This document shows, piece after piece, positions 8,087 through 16,529 of a stretch of DNA of 64,000 nt. A program made the position numbers and the translations under genes. The stretch is from NCBI GenBank assembly GCA_018660835.1, contig JABJJN010000029.1, positions 1 through 64,000 of the forward strand, read 5' to 3'. The notes under the pieces were generated by a model, which saw nothing but the letters and a program-made list of their open reading frames with translations, searched no databases and had not been told where the DNA came from. Numbering within the stretch: the stretch's first letter is position 1; the number at the start of each line of letters is the position of its first letter. This DNA comes from Gemmatimonadota bacterium (GTDB lineage Bacteria; Latescibacterota; UBA2968; UBA8231).

Positions 8087-8995
8087 ATGCGTCATTTCAC
8101 ACGAACTCCCGTCTATTCGGGCCCCGACGATCCAGAACGCGGTGTGCCTCGCGGCACACTGCAACTTGGCGAGACCGTCATCATCGATACCGTCGGTGGG
8201 TCAGATCACGACTATGAGGCGGCGGGCGAAACCCGCGCCGGTCAGATCACAGCGGCCAATACGACTCGTCACTCCCGGCAGGGCGGTCCCTTCATCATCG
8301 AGGGAATCGAGCCCGACGACTGGGTCGCCATCGAGATCCTCGACATGGAGTGCGGCCCCTATGGATTCTATCGAAATGCGGGTCCTCACTGGGGTTATTG
8401 GCGCGCCGTTGCCCCCGTGCGCGATGGACTCGTGCACTTTCCACCGGACTTCGTCGTACCAGTGCGCCCCATGATCGGCGTCATTCAATTGGAATCTGTC
8501 GCGCCACATCCCATCGATCACGGGGGCAACATGGACTTCAACTCCATCCAACCTGGTTCCACCGTTCACATTCGCGCCCAGAAAGCGGGCGCCTACCTGT
8601 CGATTGGCGATACCCACGCCCGCATGGGGGATGGTGAACTGACGGCGGCTGGTGTCGAGATCGACGCAACTGTGACATTGAAAGTCGATCGCTCTCCTGG
8701 TTTCCCTAATGCCAGCCCCGTCGTGGAGACCACGGGATACGTGGAATCGGCTGAGGAATGGCTCACGGGCGGAGTCGGCCCCACCTGGGGTGAAGCGGTA
8801 AAGAAAGCGTGGATCGAGATGGTCGCCCTCATCATCGACCGCTATGACACGACGTACGAATACGCCAACATGATCGTTGGTACGATCGGCGACGCGCGAC
8901 CTGGTTTTGCCACTGAATACATCGGCAGTTACTGCACCTGCCAGATCGCCATCACTAAACAGCTTCGACGCACAGGGACCCCCTATCAGGCCTGA
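8087..8995 (+). CDS. Acetamidase/formamidase family protein
   Basis: 302 residues of the FmdA/AmdA family, zinc-dependent enzymes that hydrolyse formamide, acetamide and related short amides to ammonia and the acid. Family features seen: an early TVGGSDHDYE stretch, GPFIIEGIEPDDWVAIEI, GGNMDFNSI with conserved Gly-Asn/Asp residues that line the metal site, AYLSIGDTHARMGDGEL (the most conserved block, with likely metal ligands), and a C-terminal CTCQIAITKQLRR part. The ATG at 8087 is chosen because AAGGAG lies 9 bases upstream; longer in-frame starts would run through the preceding gene. It may supply nitrogen or complete degradation of an amidated substrate. Confidence 0.9.
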   Translation: MRHFTRTPVYSGPDDPERGVPRGTLQLGETVIIDTVGGSDHDYEAAGETRAGQITAANTTRHSRQGGPFIIEGIEPDDWVAIEILDMECGPYGFYRNAGPHWGYWRAVAPVRDGLVHFPPDFVVPVRPMIGVIQLESVAPHPIDHGGNMDFNSIQPGSTVHIRAQKAGAYLSIGDTHARMGDGELTAAGVEIDATVTLKVDRSPGFPNASPVVETTGYVESAEEWLTGGVGPTWGEAVKKAWIEMVALIIDRYDTTYEYANMIVGTIGDARPGFATEYIGSYCTCQIAITKQLRRTGTPYQA

Positions 8996-9160
8996 TTTGA
9001 GGGACCCATACCATGTCAATTCGTCTGCTCATTGGAGAGTATCCAGAGAATCCGCAGATTTTTTGAAGAAAGTTTCACTTCATCGCAAAGATCCGGCCTG
9101 CTAGATGGGTCCTTGGGGTAGAAGCTGTGGATGCATTGAACCGATGACTGCGGATGACCC

Positions 9161-10339
9161 ATGAGTGACCTGCCCACACTGATCACCCGAGTTCGCTCGG
9201 GAGACCGACGCGCTTTCGGCGAGATCGTCACCCGCTTCCAGCAGATGGCCGTGGGATATGCGACGGCTCAGCTTGGAGACGCCCACGTCGCGCAGGATGC
9301 GGCGCAGGAGGCCTTTCTCGCGGCCTTCGTCGATCTGGATCAGTTGCGTGAGCCGGCTGCCTTTCCCGGCTGGTTCCGTCGCATTGTGCACAAACAGTGC
9401 GATCGGATTCGACGACGACAGCGGTTCAGCCTGGTGCCGCTCGAGGAAGATCAGTGGGAAGCACGCGTTGAACCACTCTCTGGACTCAACTCAGGACTTG
9501 AGCCGCTTTCAAGCCTGGAACGGGACGATCGGCGCCAGATGTTGGCGCAAGCGATCCAGCGTCTTCCCGAGCCCGAGCGGGCACCGGTGACCCTCTTCTA
9601 CCTGAAGCAGTACAGTCAGGCAGAGGTGGCGAAATTCCTGGAGATACCGGCGTCGACGGTCAACAACCGTATCCACAGTGCCCGCAAACACTTGAAACAA
9701 GAGCTGTTGGAAATGGCAGAACAGGAAGGACAGTCGAGACCCGCTGACACGGCATTTGTTGGCCGAGTGGAAGAGCAAATCGAAGCGATGACGAGTTTGC
9801 ACAGTACGCTCACCGCGCCGATTCGGGAGAGCCTCATCGAACCGTTGGGTGAGGATGTGAAAGTGCGGGTCGTGTCAGTGAAACATGACATCGGACTACG
9901 CGTGGTGGGATTTTTCCCCTACCCGTGTTGCACCTATTCGTTTCAACCTAAAGACAGTCAAGGTCGGATCTGCTTCGATATCAATATGGAGCTCGTCGCC
10001 TGTATTGTAGGCCGCCAGATCGGTCGCGGCGATGACATCCGCGTGGCAGATGTGGGTCAGATCGCGCAGCATGAATTTGAACACATCAGCCGCGTCGCTG
10101 GTCGTATCATGCGAGAAATCGTGGCGCTGTGGAGCGAAGTTGTCGAAATGGAGGTGATCAAGCCAGAAGTCGAAACGAACAACTGCTACGTCATGGACGG
10201 TTGGATTCCCGCACACGATCCCATGTTTCACGTTCGCTTCGAAGTCCTATGGGATAACCGTGTCAGCCACATCGATCTGGCCTACCCCGCCCCATCACTG
10301 GCAGCGGGGTTGGCTCAGATAAGGAGTGCCGCAGCGTAG
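9161..10339 (+). CDS. ECF-type sigma-70 factor fused to a FliM-like middle domain
   Basis: 392 residues. Residues ~8-80 form sigma region 2 (AFGEIVTRFQ, DAAQEAFLAAF, WFRRIVHKQCDRIRRR) and ~125-180 region 4 (QRLPEPERAPVTLFYLKQYSQAEVA, a helix-turn-helix with STVNNRIHSARKHLK). Residues ~205-385 align by eye with the middle domain of FliM found in this same window: shared are the SLH/NLH start, P-x-CTY-x-F, D-x-x-M-x-x-V, GRG, Q-x-x-Q-x-E, RV...R, LW/TW, E-x-ETN, V/A-x-FEV and I-x-L-x-YP. No anti-sigma gene is adjacent, so the C-terminal domain may control activity as extensions do in ECF41/42-type factors. The ATG at 9161 follows a weak GGATGA. What the FliM-like part binds is unknown. Confidence 0.82.
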   Translation: MSDLPTLITRVRSGDRRAFGEIVTRFQQMAVGYATAQLGDAHVAQDAAQEAFLAAFVDLDQLREPAAFPGWFRRIVHKQCDRIRRRQRFSLVPLEEDQWEARVEPLSGLNSGLEPLSSLERDDRRQMLAQAIQRLPEPERAPVTLFYLKQYSQAEVAKFLEIPASTVNNRIHSARKHLKQELLEMAEQEGQSRPADTAFVGRVEEQIEAMTSLHSTLTAPIRESLIEPLGEDVKVRVVSVKHDIGLRVVGFFPYPCCTYSFQPKDSQGRICFDINMELVACIVGRQIGRGDDIRVADVGQIAQHEFEHISRVAGRIMREIVALWSEVVEMEVIKPEVETNNCYVMDGWIPAHDPMFHVRFEVLWDNRVSHIDLAYPAPSLAAGLAQIRSAAA

Positions 10340-10356
10340 CAGCCTAGAACCCTTGA

Positions 10357-10382
10357 GGCATGACGTAGCGCTGCGTCATGCC
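10357..10382. terminator. Convergent hairpin between sigma-FliM gene and methyltransferase gene
   Basis: GGCATGACG (10357-10365) pairs perfectly with CGTCATGCC (10374-10382) around an 8-base loop. It sits between two convergent genes, where a bidirectional terminator is expected. There is no T tract, so it may work together with Rho or act as an mRNA end stabiliser. Confidence 0.55.
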
Positions 10383-10427
10383 GTAGGCATCCCGAGAAGA
10401 ATCCGCGCCAGCTGCAATTTGGGCGCG

Positions 10428-11252
10428 TTACCCCGCAGTGGCGGGGCGCTGCCCGGACACGAACATTGCCTGTAAAGGCATCGTGCTGGGCACATCACCA
10501 AATTCCTTCAGGAAGTTTTCGGCCATCGTCGTCTTCACGATCTCGGGATCAACATCTCCACGGCGACGGATCTCGTCCACCAATGGATTGCCGTAAACGA
10601 GCCCCTGCGCGAAACCCTCATAGTCCACTACGGGTTTTTCGATCCGTGAAACCTCCGTTGTCACGTCCGTGAACCCTGCGCCTTGTAGTGACTTCGTGAT
10701 CTGCTCAGCGTCGTGGTAGCAGAACGGGACTTGGTAGAAACCAGGCGGGTCGTCCTTGTAGAAGGCGGTCACCGTTTCGTTAGCAACCCGCGCGAAAGGA
10801 TTGGCCTCAAAAGAGCCCCACACATTGAACACGTAGTGACCTGCAGGTCTCAGGACTCGCAGCGCCTGCCGATAGGACACGTCCTTATCAGGAAAGAACA
10901 TCACGCCAAACTGACAGACGATGACATCGAAGAATTCATCTTGGAAGGGCAGCGCCAGCGCATCCGCGTGTTGTAGGGTGATGCGCTCGTCGTCGCGGAA
11001 TTTTTTGCGGGCAACGTCGATCATGGGATCATTGAGATCCGTCGCCGTCAGATCGCATTGGTCATCGAGCGTGTCGCGTAGCAGGCGGGTAACGATTCCC
11101 GTGCCAGCTGCAAGTTCGAGAACTTTTTGTGGTTTGAGTTTCTCTACACGGTGAGCAAGGTCCGCAGCATAGTCCACGAAAATGTTAGGACCGAGATGCT
11201 CGTCGTAGTTGTCCGGAATACCACCATCAAATTGAGCGAACGCCGATTTCAT
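10428..11252 (-). CDS. Class I SAM-dependent methyltransferase
   Basis: 274 residues. Motif I VLELAAGTGIVTR (about 44-56) binds S-adenosylmethionine; motif II ATDLNDPMIDVA follows, then the DALALPFQDEFFDVIVCQFGVMFF stretch typical of UbiE/Methyltransf_11 and -25 enzymes. The rest, with VNETVTAFYKDDPPGFY-like segments, resembles small-molecule methyltransferases; the substrate is not evident. The ATG overlaps the stop of the metallo-hydrolase gene by 4 bases (ATGA), so the two are translationally coupled. Confidence 0.88.
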   Translation of the reverse strand: MKSAFAQFDGGIPDNYDEHLGPNIFVDYAADLAHRVEKLKPQKVLELAAGTGIVTRLLRDTLDDQCDLTATDLNDPMIDVARKKFRDDERITLQHADALALPFQDEFFDVIVCQFGVMFFPDKDVSYRQALRVLRPAGHYVFNVWGSFEANPFARVANETVTAFYKDDPPGFYQVPFCYHDAEQITKSLQGAGFTDVTTEVSRIEKPVVDYEGFAQGLVYGNPLVDEIRRRGDVDPEIVKTTMAENFLKEFGDVPSTMPLQAMFVSGQRPATAG

Positions 11253-12127
11253 TTGCTGTCCCAGATGTTTGGATGGTCCGGAATGCGTGTCCGCTCTTCC
11301 GAGATGATCTTCGTCACAGCTGTCGCGTGTCTCTGCGGCATGTGATGTGATTCGCTGTCAAAGCGCTCGCCGACGAATTCAGTATACGAACAGGACGCGA
11401 CCAGCGCATCCTGGTCTTCGATGCCCGAGACCAGTTGCTGGCGCACGCGGCGGCGCACACCCCGCAGGTAGGACGCCCCCCACCGCAAGCAAGCGGCCAC
11501 TTCGTCGCCACGTGCCACGGGGCCGTGGCCAGGAACCAGCACGTCGATCTGGTCGCCCTTTTCCAGCAGCAGACGATGCGACATTTCGAGAGTGCGTCCA
11601 TCGCCATCATTGAGGGCAGGTACAATCCCCGTCGCGATGGCATCTCCAGCGATGAGCGTCTTGCAGTCATCGATGAGATAGCTGGTGCCATCGATACTGT
11701 GACCGGGTGTGCGGATGGAGCGGATCGTACGACCGCCAAGATGCCAGCTCATCGTCTGGTCGAAGGTCGCCGTCGGCCACGGCACGCGGCTTGCCGCCTC
11801 TTTCTCAGAAACACCCCAGCGCTGCGCCCAGGATGGCACTTGCTTGCGTATCAGGCCCGGTGTGAGTTCGTGACTGAAGACTTCGCCAGCCCCCAGTGCC
11901 GCCGCACCCCAGACGTGATCAGAGTGTCCGTGGGTATAGATCAGTCGCGTCGGCTCGCGCCCATGCTGGCGCAGAAATGCTGCCATCGCTTCGCCGTCCG
12001 CGGCGTCACCACCGCCATCGATGGCGACGGCCCCATCATCGCCGAGCACAATCGCGCACAGGCCGTCGGCCCAATCGTGGTGATACGCAAAGACACCGTC
12101 GGCGACCTGCTCAAAGGGATCGGTCAT
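11249..12127 (-). CDS. MBL-fold metallo-hydrolase
   Basis: 292 residues with the metallo-beta-lactamase fold: AIDGGGDAADGEA near residue 35, the zinc motif THGHSDHVWG near residue 65 (HxHxDH), further histidine in RTPGHSIDGTSYLI and LVPGHGPVAR with the last metal ligands. The arrangement is like that of SoxH/quinoprotein-relay and alkylsulfatase-like hydrolases with one or two zinc ions, but the substrate cannot be told. No signal peptide is present. It precedes and is coupled to the methyltransferase gene. Confidence 0.9.
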   Translation of the reverse strand: MTDPFEQVADGVFAYHHDWADGLCAIVLGDDGAVAIDGGGDAADGEAMAAFLRQHGREPTRLIYTHGHSDHVWGAAALGAGEVFSHELTPGLIRKQVPSWAQRWGVSEKEAASRVPWPTATFDQTMSWHLGGRTIRSIRTPGHSIDGTSYLIDDCKTLIAGDAIATGIVPALNDGDGRTLEMSHRLLLEKGDQIDVLVPGHGPVARGDEVAACLRWGASYLRGVRRRVRQQLVSGIEDQDALVASCSYTEFVGERFDSESHHMPQRHATAVTKIISEERTRIPDHPNIWDSK

Positions 12128-12164
12128 CGAAGTCGCTCTCTAGGGATGGTTCCTGCGGTGACGC

Positions 12165-13514
12165 TCAGTTGCTCGTGCAACGCTCGACGACCTCCATGAT
12201 CTCTGCCACGGTGTCGCCTTCGAGCTGTTGCCGCAACTCGACAATGCCCTCCTGATTGAGGCCGAGCACACGCAGTACGTTGCTGTCGTAGAGGCCACGC
12301 TCGTCCGCACCGTATCCCAATCCCAGATCTTTGCACAGGTTGTCAGCGACATGGACCAATGCCATCAGACCGTCTGGAACGGTACCTGGATCGTGGTGGC
12401 CACCCACGCAGCGCACGAGAGTCTCCGCCATGCGCGCCCGCATCAACAGCAGCTGCCCCAACTGTTCGTGGCTGACGAGATCTCCCAATCGTTCTTCCGC
12501 ATCGTGGAATTGCATCTGTTCGGAGTTCGACATGGTCGACAAGCGCTCGAAGTGTTCCCAGAAGAAGAAGCCGAGGATCAGTTTGCCAATGTCGTGCAGC
12601 AGAGCAGCGACCCAGTAGTGCGGCTCGACGTCAACCTCCTCTTCGTCGACGTCGACCATCCTGCCCTGGTAGATCTTGTGGGCAATGTGAGCCGTTCCCA
12701 CTGAGTGAATCCAGAAACGACGCAGATCGAAGCCACTCTCCTCGGGCTTGATCAGACTGTTGATAAGCTTGATCTGCAGGGCAACACTGCCCAACTTGCG
12801 CCGCCCGAGGCGGACGATGGCATCGTGAAGCGTCCACTCGCCCTTCTGCGCGGCACCGGCAAAAGCCGGCGTATTCACCACCTGCAGAAGTTTGTGCACG
12901 ATCGCCGGATCACTGCGCAGCACCTCTTCCAGTTCCTCGGGAGAAGAATTGGGATCGGCGACGACTTCCATGATGCGCAAGACGACTTCCGGCAGCGTCG
13001 GCAGTGTGTGCAGATGCTTCAGACGACGCTCTACCCGTTGCTGCAGGATGCGAAAGGACACATGCTGGGCACGATCAAAGAGAGCACCGATACCGAGTTC
13101 GTGGAAGATCGGATCTATTTTCGAACGCAAGAAAGAGCCGCCATGTTCCGGGATCTGATCCATGTCCAGGACGGTGACCGATCCACCCACCTCACTGGCC
13201 AGAGTCTGCGTCTCTTCGAGCAGACGCTCCGGCACCAGCAGGAACAGAGGCAGTCTGCCGCCGTCACTGAGTCTGCCGACAGCAGCGGCAGGCAATTCGG
13301 TCGTAGCCAGCACGAACACATGCGCCACGGCTTCACCGCGATCGACAAGCAGACTCGCTGCCTCCATGGGCGAGCGTGCAAGCATCGTGTTGTAGCCGTA
13401 GACATAGTTGAGGATCAGACTCAACTGTTTGACCAGATCCGGGCGTACACCGGCCTGTTCGACGATCAGGCCGAATTCCTGGTCCGCGTCGGGTGTAGTT
13501 TGGTGAGTGCTCAC
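12165..13514 (-). CDS. HDOD-domain signalling protein with N-terminal receiver-like domain
   Basis: 449 residues. The N-terminal ~150 residues resemble a degenerate receiver fold (LILNYVYGYNTMLARSPMEAASLLVDRGE, then LFLLVPERLL) without a clear phosphorylation site. Residues ~160-380 form an HDOD domain: LPTLPEVVLRIMEVVADPNSSPEELEEVLRSDPAIVHKLLQVVNTPAF is the classical start, and ALLHDIGKLIL keeps an HD pair. HDOD proteins regulate signalling and gene expression in chemotaxis, biofilm and motility; most lack catalytic metal residues. The last part (GHHDPGTVPDGLMALVHVADNLCKDLGLG) resembles HD-GYP elements. It is the last gene on the minus strand here, 37 bases upstream of the metallo-hydrolase gene. 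Confidence 0.85.
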   Translation of the reverse strand: MSTHQTTPDADQEFGLIVEQAGVRPDLVKQLSLILNYVYGYNTMLARSPMEAASLLVDRGEAVAHVFVLATTELPAAAVGRLSDGGRLPLFLLVPERLLEETQTLASEVGGSVTVLDMDQIPEHGGSFLRSKIDPIFHELGIGALFDRAQHVSFRILQQRVERRLKHLHTLPTLPEVVLRIMEVVADPNSSPEELEEVLRSDPAIVHKLLQVVNTPAFAGAAQKGEWTLHDAIVRLGRRKLGSVALQIKLINSLIKPEESGFDLRRFWIHSVGTAHIAHKIYQGRMVDVDEEEVDVEPHYWVAALLHDIGKLILGFFFWEHFERLSTMSNSEQMQFHDAEERLGDLVSHEQLGQLLLMRARMAETLVRCVGGHHDPGTVPDGLMALVHVADNLCKDLGLGYGADERGLYDSNVLRVLGLNQEGIVELRQQLEGDTVAEIMEVVERCTSN

Positions 13515-13647
13515 GTTGTGGATTCCACGGGCGTGCAGGGGTTGGACACGGGGGTTTGTGTCAACAGCCGAAAGATAGGCAGGGGAGCGCAGTAACGGCC
13601 ACTTTACGGCTCGTGCAAATCAGCGGGCTGTCGTGTAGGCGTGTCTG

Positions 13648-14802
13648 CTAGAAGTCGATCGCCAGCTGCATGCCAACCAGATCGACATCACTCACGGCGG
13701 AATTTGCCCACCTGTTGTGCTGCCACACAGCCTTCACGTGCGCCTGACGCGCAAGGTAGAATTCCAGCCCCGATTCGACTCGGGTAATGTCGTCGTCCCA
13801 CGCTTGAGATGTTCCGTCGGATGCCAGGATGTCGCTATAGCGCATGTGGCCAACCCGCAAGGCCCATGACAACCGGGGTCGCAGACGTGCGGAGGCCTCG
13901 ACATAGCCACCCCACAATGACAGTTCTTCGTCAACATTTGCCACTTCCCATCGACTGTGGAGCACTTCGGCAATCACTTCGCAATGCCAGACACTGTATT
14001 GGGTATCCATGCCAAAGACCAACTGACTATAGTCCTCGATGTCACCGCTGCGCGTAAACAGCCCTGCATCGTACGCACTCTGTTGCAGGTATGGGCCATA
14101 GGAAGCGGAAGCGCCGATCTGCCATCCCATCGTGGGTTGTAGGCCGACACGACCTACGACGGCGACGCCGTCATTGTCAGCGGCATCAGGATTGGACAGG
14201 GTACCCCGCGTGACGGCAACTGCGTAGGCAAGTTGCGGCAGGGAACCGAACAACTGCACGCCCGTGTTCCAGCACGCATCGTACACGGTTGGCTGGCCAC
14301 GGTAGGTGGCACGGTCATGCCGCCATGCCAGTTGCTGATCGACGTTGGCAGGAACCACTTTACCCTGAATGGCGGAGAAGTACTGGTAGATCAGCGGCGT
14401 GCCAATCACGGGATTGGCCGTGGCAAAGGAGCGCGCAGCGAACCGACCGAAGGGTGTCGCCATCTTACCGATTTGCAGGTTCATCGCCTCGTGACCACCG
14501 ACAGACGGCATCACGACATAGGCACCCTCCATCTCAAAATGGCCAAGACCCTCGTCGTAGAGAATCGTCATGAACACCTGGAATCGGTCGGCGATTTCTG
14601 TATCCGCAAACAACCTTGCCCGTACTGGCGAGAATGGATTCTGACCCTTCAGACTCGTATTGATGTCGCTGTCGGCTTCGCCACGGAACTTGCCGATCTG
14701 CTGAGACCCTGCCAGGGACAGAGATCCTGCCCACTGGATCTGTGCAGCCACGACGGCTGGAGCCAACGACAACAGCAGGATCACGTAGGCTGTGCGCATC
14801 AC
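13648..14802 (-). CDS. Porin-like outer-membrane beta-barrel protein
   Basis: 384 residues with a signal peptide (positive start, hydrophobic AYVILLLSLAPAVV, cleavage likely after AAA/VVAA-Q near residue 20) and alternating beta-strand sequence ending in phenylalanine (QLAIDF), as outer-membrane barrels do. Motifs such as QIGKMATPFGRFAARSF and segments with Trp/Tyr girdles resemble phosphate-selective or DUF-type porins that use a thin coaxial barrel. The ATG overlaps the stop of the adenylate cyclase gene by 4 bases, so the porin is probably made with the cyclase and the cupredoxin upstream. The transported solute is unknown. Confidence 0.8.
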   Translation of the reverse strand: MMRTAYVILLLSLAPAVVAAQIQWAGSLSLAGSQQIGKFRGEADSDINTSLKGQNPFSPVRARLFADTEIADRFQVFMTILYDEGLGHFEMEGAYVVMPSVGGHEAMNLQIGKMATPFGRFAARSFATANPVIGTPLIYQYFSAIQGKVVPANVDQQLAWRHDRATYRGQPTVYDACWNTGVQLFGSLPQLAYAVAVTRGTLSNPDAADNDGVAVVGRVGLQPTMGWQIGASASYGPYLQQSAYDAGLFTRSGDIEDYSQLVFGMDTQYSVWHCEVIAEVLHSRWEVANVDEELSLWGGYVEASARLRPRLSWALRVGHMRYSDILASDGTSQAWDDDITRVESGLEFYLARQAHVKAVWQHNRWANSAVSDVDLVGMQLAIDF

Positions 14803-16514
14803 GCCCGCGACTCCGTGTCTTGGATCGAATCTTGCCCAAGTTCGGCAACACGAAGTGGCTCAGAGATATTCTTGAATTCCATCGATTCCACACTCTTCAC
14901 AGTGACCGGTGTACGCAACTGCGACAGCAACGCTTCGGGCAGAAGAATCTGACCGGGCTGCGCCGCCTGCACCAGTCGGGCCGCCAGATTGACCGTGGCG
15001 CCGATGGCTGTGTAGTCCATGCGTTCCTGCGCGCCCATGTTGCCGAGCGTCGCGGGGCCAAAGTTGATGCCCACGCCGATATACAGCGGCACGGGATCGT
15101 GTTCATGTTCTCTTTCGATGCGACGCATAATCTCCAGCGCACAGGTCACCGCATGATGGAGTGCTTCGCGACCCGTGAACAGTGCCATCATCTCATCGCC
15201 AACAAATTTATCCACACTGCCTTGTTGTTGGGTCACGATCTCCGCTTGAAATCCCAGATAGCGATTGAGCATGCCAATGACATCCTCGGGATCGCGTTTC
15301 TCAGAATACGCCGTAAAGCCACGGATATCTGTGAACAGGACAGCCAGATCGTGGCGGGAGCCGCCCAGATTCGCTTCTTCTCCCGCTGAGGACTGAATCA
15401 TCTCGCGCGTGTGCGAACCGACGTATTTCATCAATTGCAGACGTTCGCGCAGATTGACGATCATGTCATTGAAGCTCTCCATCAACGTCGCCACTTCATC
15501 ACGCGTTGTCGGTGTCAGGGACACGTCCAAATTGCCCGCCTTCACCTCATCCATCCCTTCCACCAGCCGCTGCAGTGGCTGTGTCAGACGACGACCCAAC
15601 ACCTGTGCCAATAGCAGCGTCACAAGTAATGACAGACCGGCCGTGGCGAAGATGCTGCCGCGTAGCTCGTTGAGGATGGCGAGTTCGCGAGACTTCAGCG
15701 TCGTCGCCAGATAGTAGGCTGGTTCGCCAAAACCGAGGGGGCTGAGAAAAGCAAAAACCTCTTCACCCACGAAGACACCCTCGAAGACATCACTCGTTTC
15801 CAGATCGGTGATGACGTCGCGGATTTCATACATCGCCGACTTCTGAAATTTCAGTACATCTGTGACACGAAGACCTTCGATCGTCGTGGCAATCAACTGG
15901 TCGCGAACCTTGAGGGTGACATCCACATCACCGCCCCCCTTCAGGGCCAGCGCCTGACGCTGATCGAAACGAACACCCAGCGTCAGTGTAGCGATGATCG
16001 TGTCGTCATTGGTCCAGATCGCGACACTCGCCACCTGATACAAACCACTGTCAGGCAAGTACCACAGCTCCGGCCAATCCAACAAACCCACATCCAGGTC
16101 GCCCTGTGACAGCGCGCGCTCGATACTCGGCCGATCGATGGTTTCCATGGCGCCGTGTTCCTGCGCCAGGTCGGCGAGTACGTGCCCCTCTGCATCGGTG
16201 ACAAGAAACAGATCCACCGGTGCCAGACGAGCCAGATCATTGACGATGAAGGAAACCGACGCAGGGTCAGCGAGTTGGACATTGGCCTTGAACGCCGGAT
16301 TCTCACCGATCAAACTCGCCTGGTCGAGCAGATTCTCGTAGCGCAGCGCCTGCTCACTTTGGAAGATTCGCTGCGTCTGCAGGAAGTCCGTCTGCACTTT
16401 GGCGAGAATCGCATCGCTCAGACGCGTCGTCACCATACTCAATACACCTGTGAGCACGACAGCCGTGAAACCTGCGAGCAGGACGAAGAGTTTCTGGCGA
16501 ATGGAAAACTGCAT
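14799..16514 (-). CDS. Membrane-bound class III adenylate cyclase with extracytoplasmic sensor and HAMP
   Basis: 571 residues. A helix at ~9-30, a periplasmic sensor of ~250 residues (dCache/CHASE-like, with VDLFLVTDAEGHVLADL), a second helix at ~287-307, a HAMP linker and a class III cyclase domain from ~385. Catalytic residues are all present: metal-binding D396 (FTDIRGF) and D440 (KFVGDE), K436 and D500 which select adenine, N509 and R513 for the transition state. It should therefore make cAMP, not cGMP, in response to a periplasmic signal. It follows the cupredoxin gene after 15 bases and overlaps the porin start. Confidence 0.92.
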   Translation of the reverse strand: MQFSIRQKLFVLLAGFTAVVLTGVLSMVTTRLSDAILAKVQTDFLQTQRIFQSEQALRYENLLDQASLIGENPAFKANVQLADPASVSFIVNDLARLAPVDLFLVTDAEGHVLADLAQEHGAMETIDRPSIERALSQGDLDVGLLDWPELWYLPDSGLYQVASVAIWTNDDTIIATLTLGVRFDQRQALALKGGGDVDVTLKVRDQLIATTIEGLRVTDVLKFQKSAMYEIRDVITDLETSDVFEGVFVGEEVFAFLSPLGFGEPAYYLATTLKSRELAILNELRGSIFATAGLSLLVTLLLAQVLGRRLTQPLQRLVEGMDEVKAGNLDVSLTPTTRDEVATLMESFNDMIVNLRERLQLMKYVGSHTREMIQSSAGEEANLGGSRHDLAVLFTDIRGFTAYSEKRDPEDVIGMLNRYLGFQAEIVTQQQGSVDKFVGDEMMALFTGREALHHAVTCALEIMRRIEREHEHDPVPLYIGVGINFGPATLGNMGAQERMDYTAIGATVNLAARLVQAAQPGQILLPEALLSQLRTPVTVKSVESMEFKNISEPLRVAELGQDSIQDTESRA

Positions 16515-16529
16515 AGGTCTCAGGTCTTT

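Noticed and set aside
9161..10339. Sequencing fusion of two separate genes as explanation of the sigma-FliM protein
   Set aside because: The frame is continuous across a natural helical linker, no stop or start with ribosome binding site lies at the joint, and the downstream part has no independent start.
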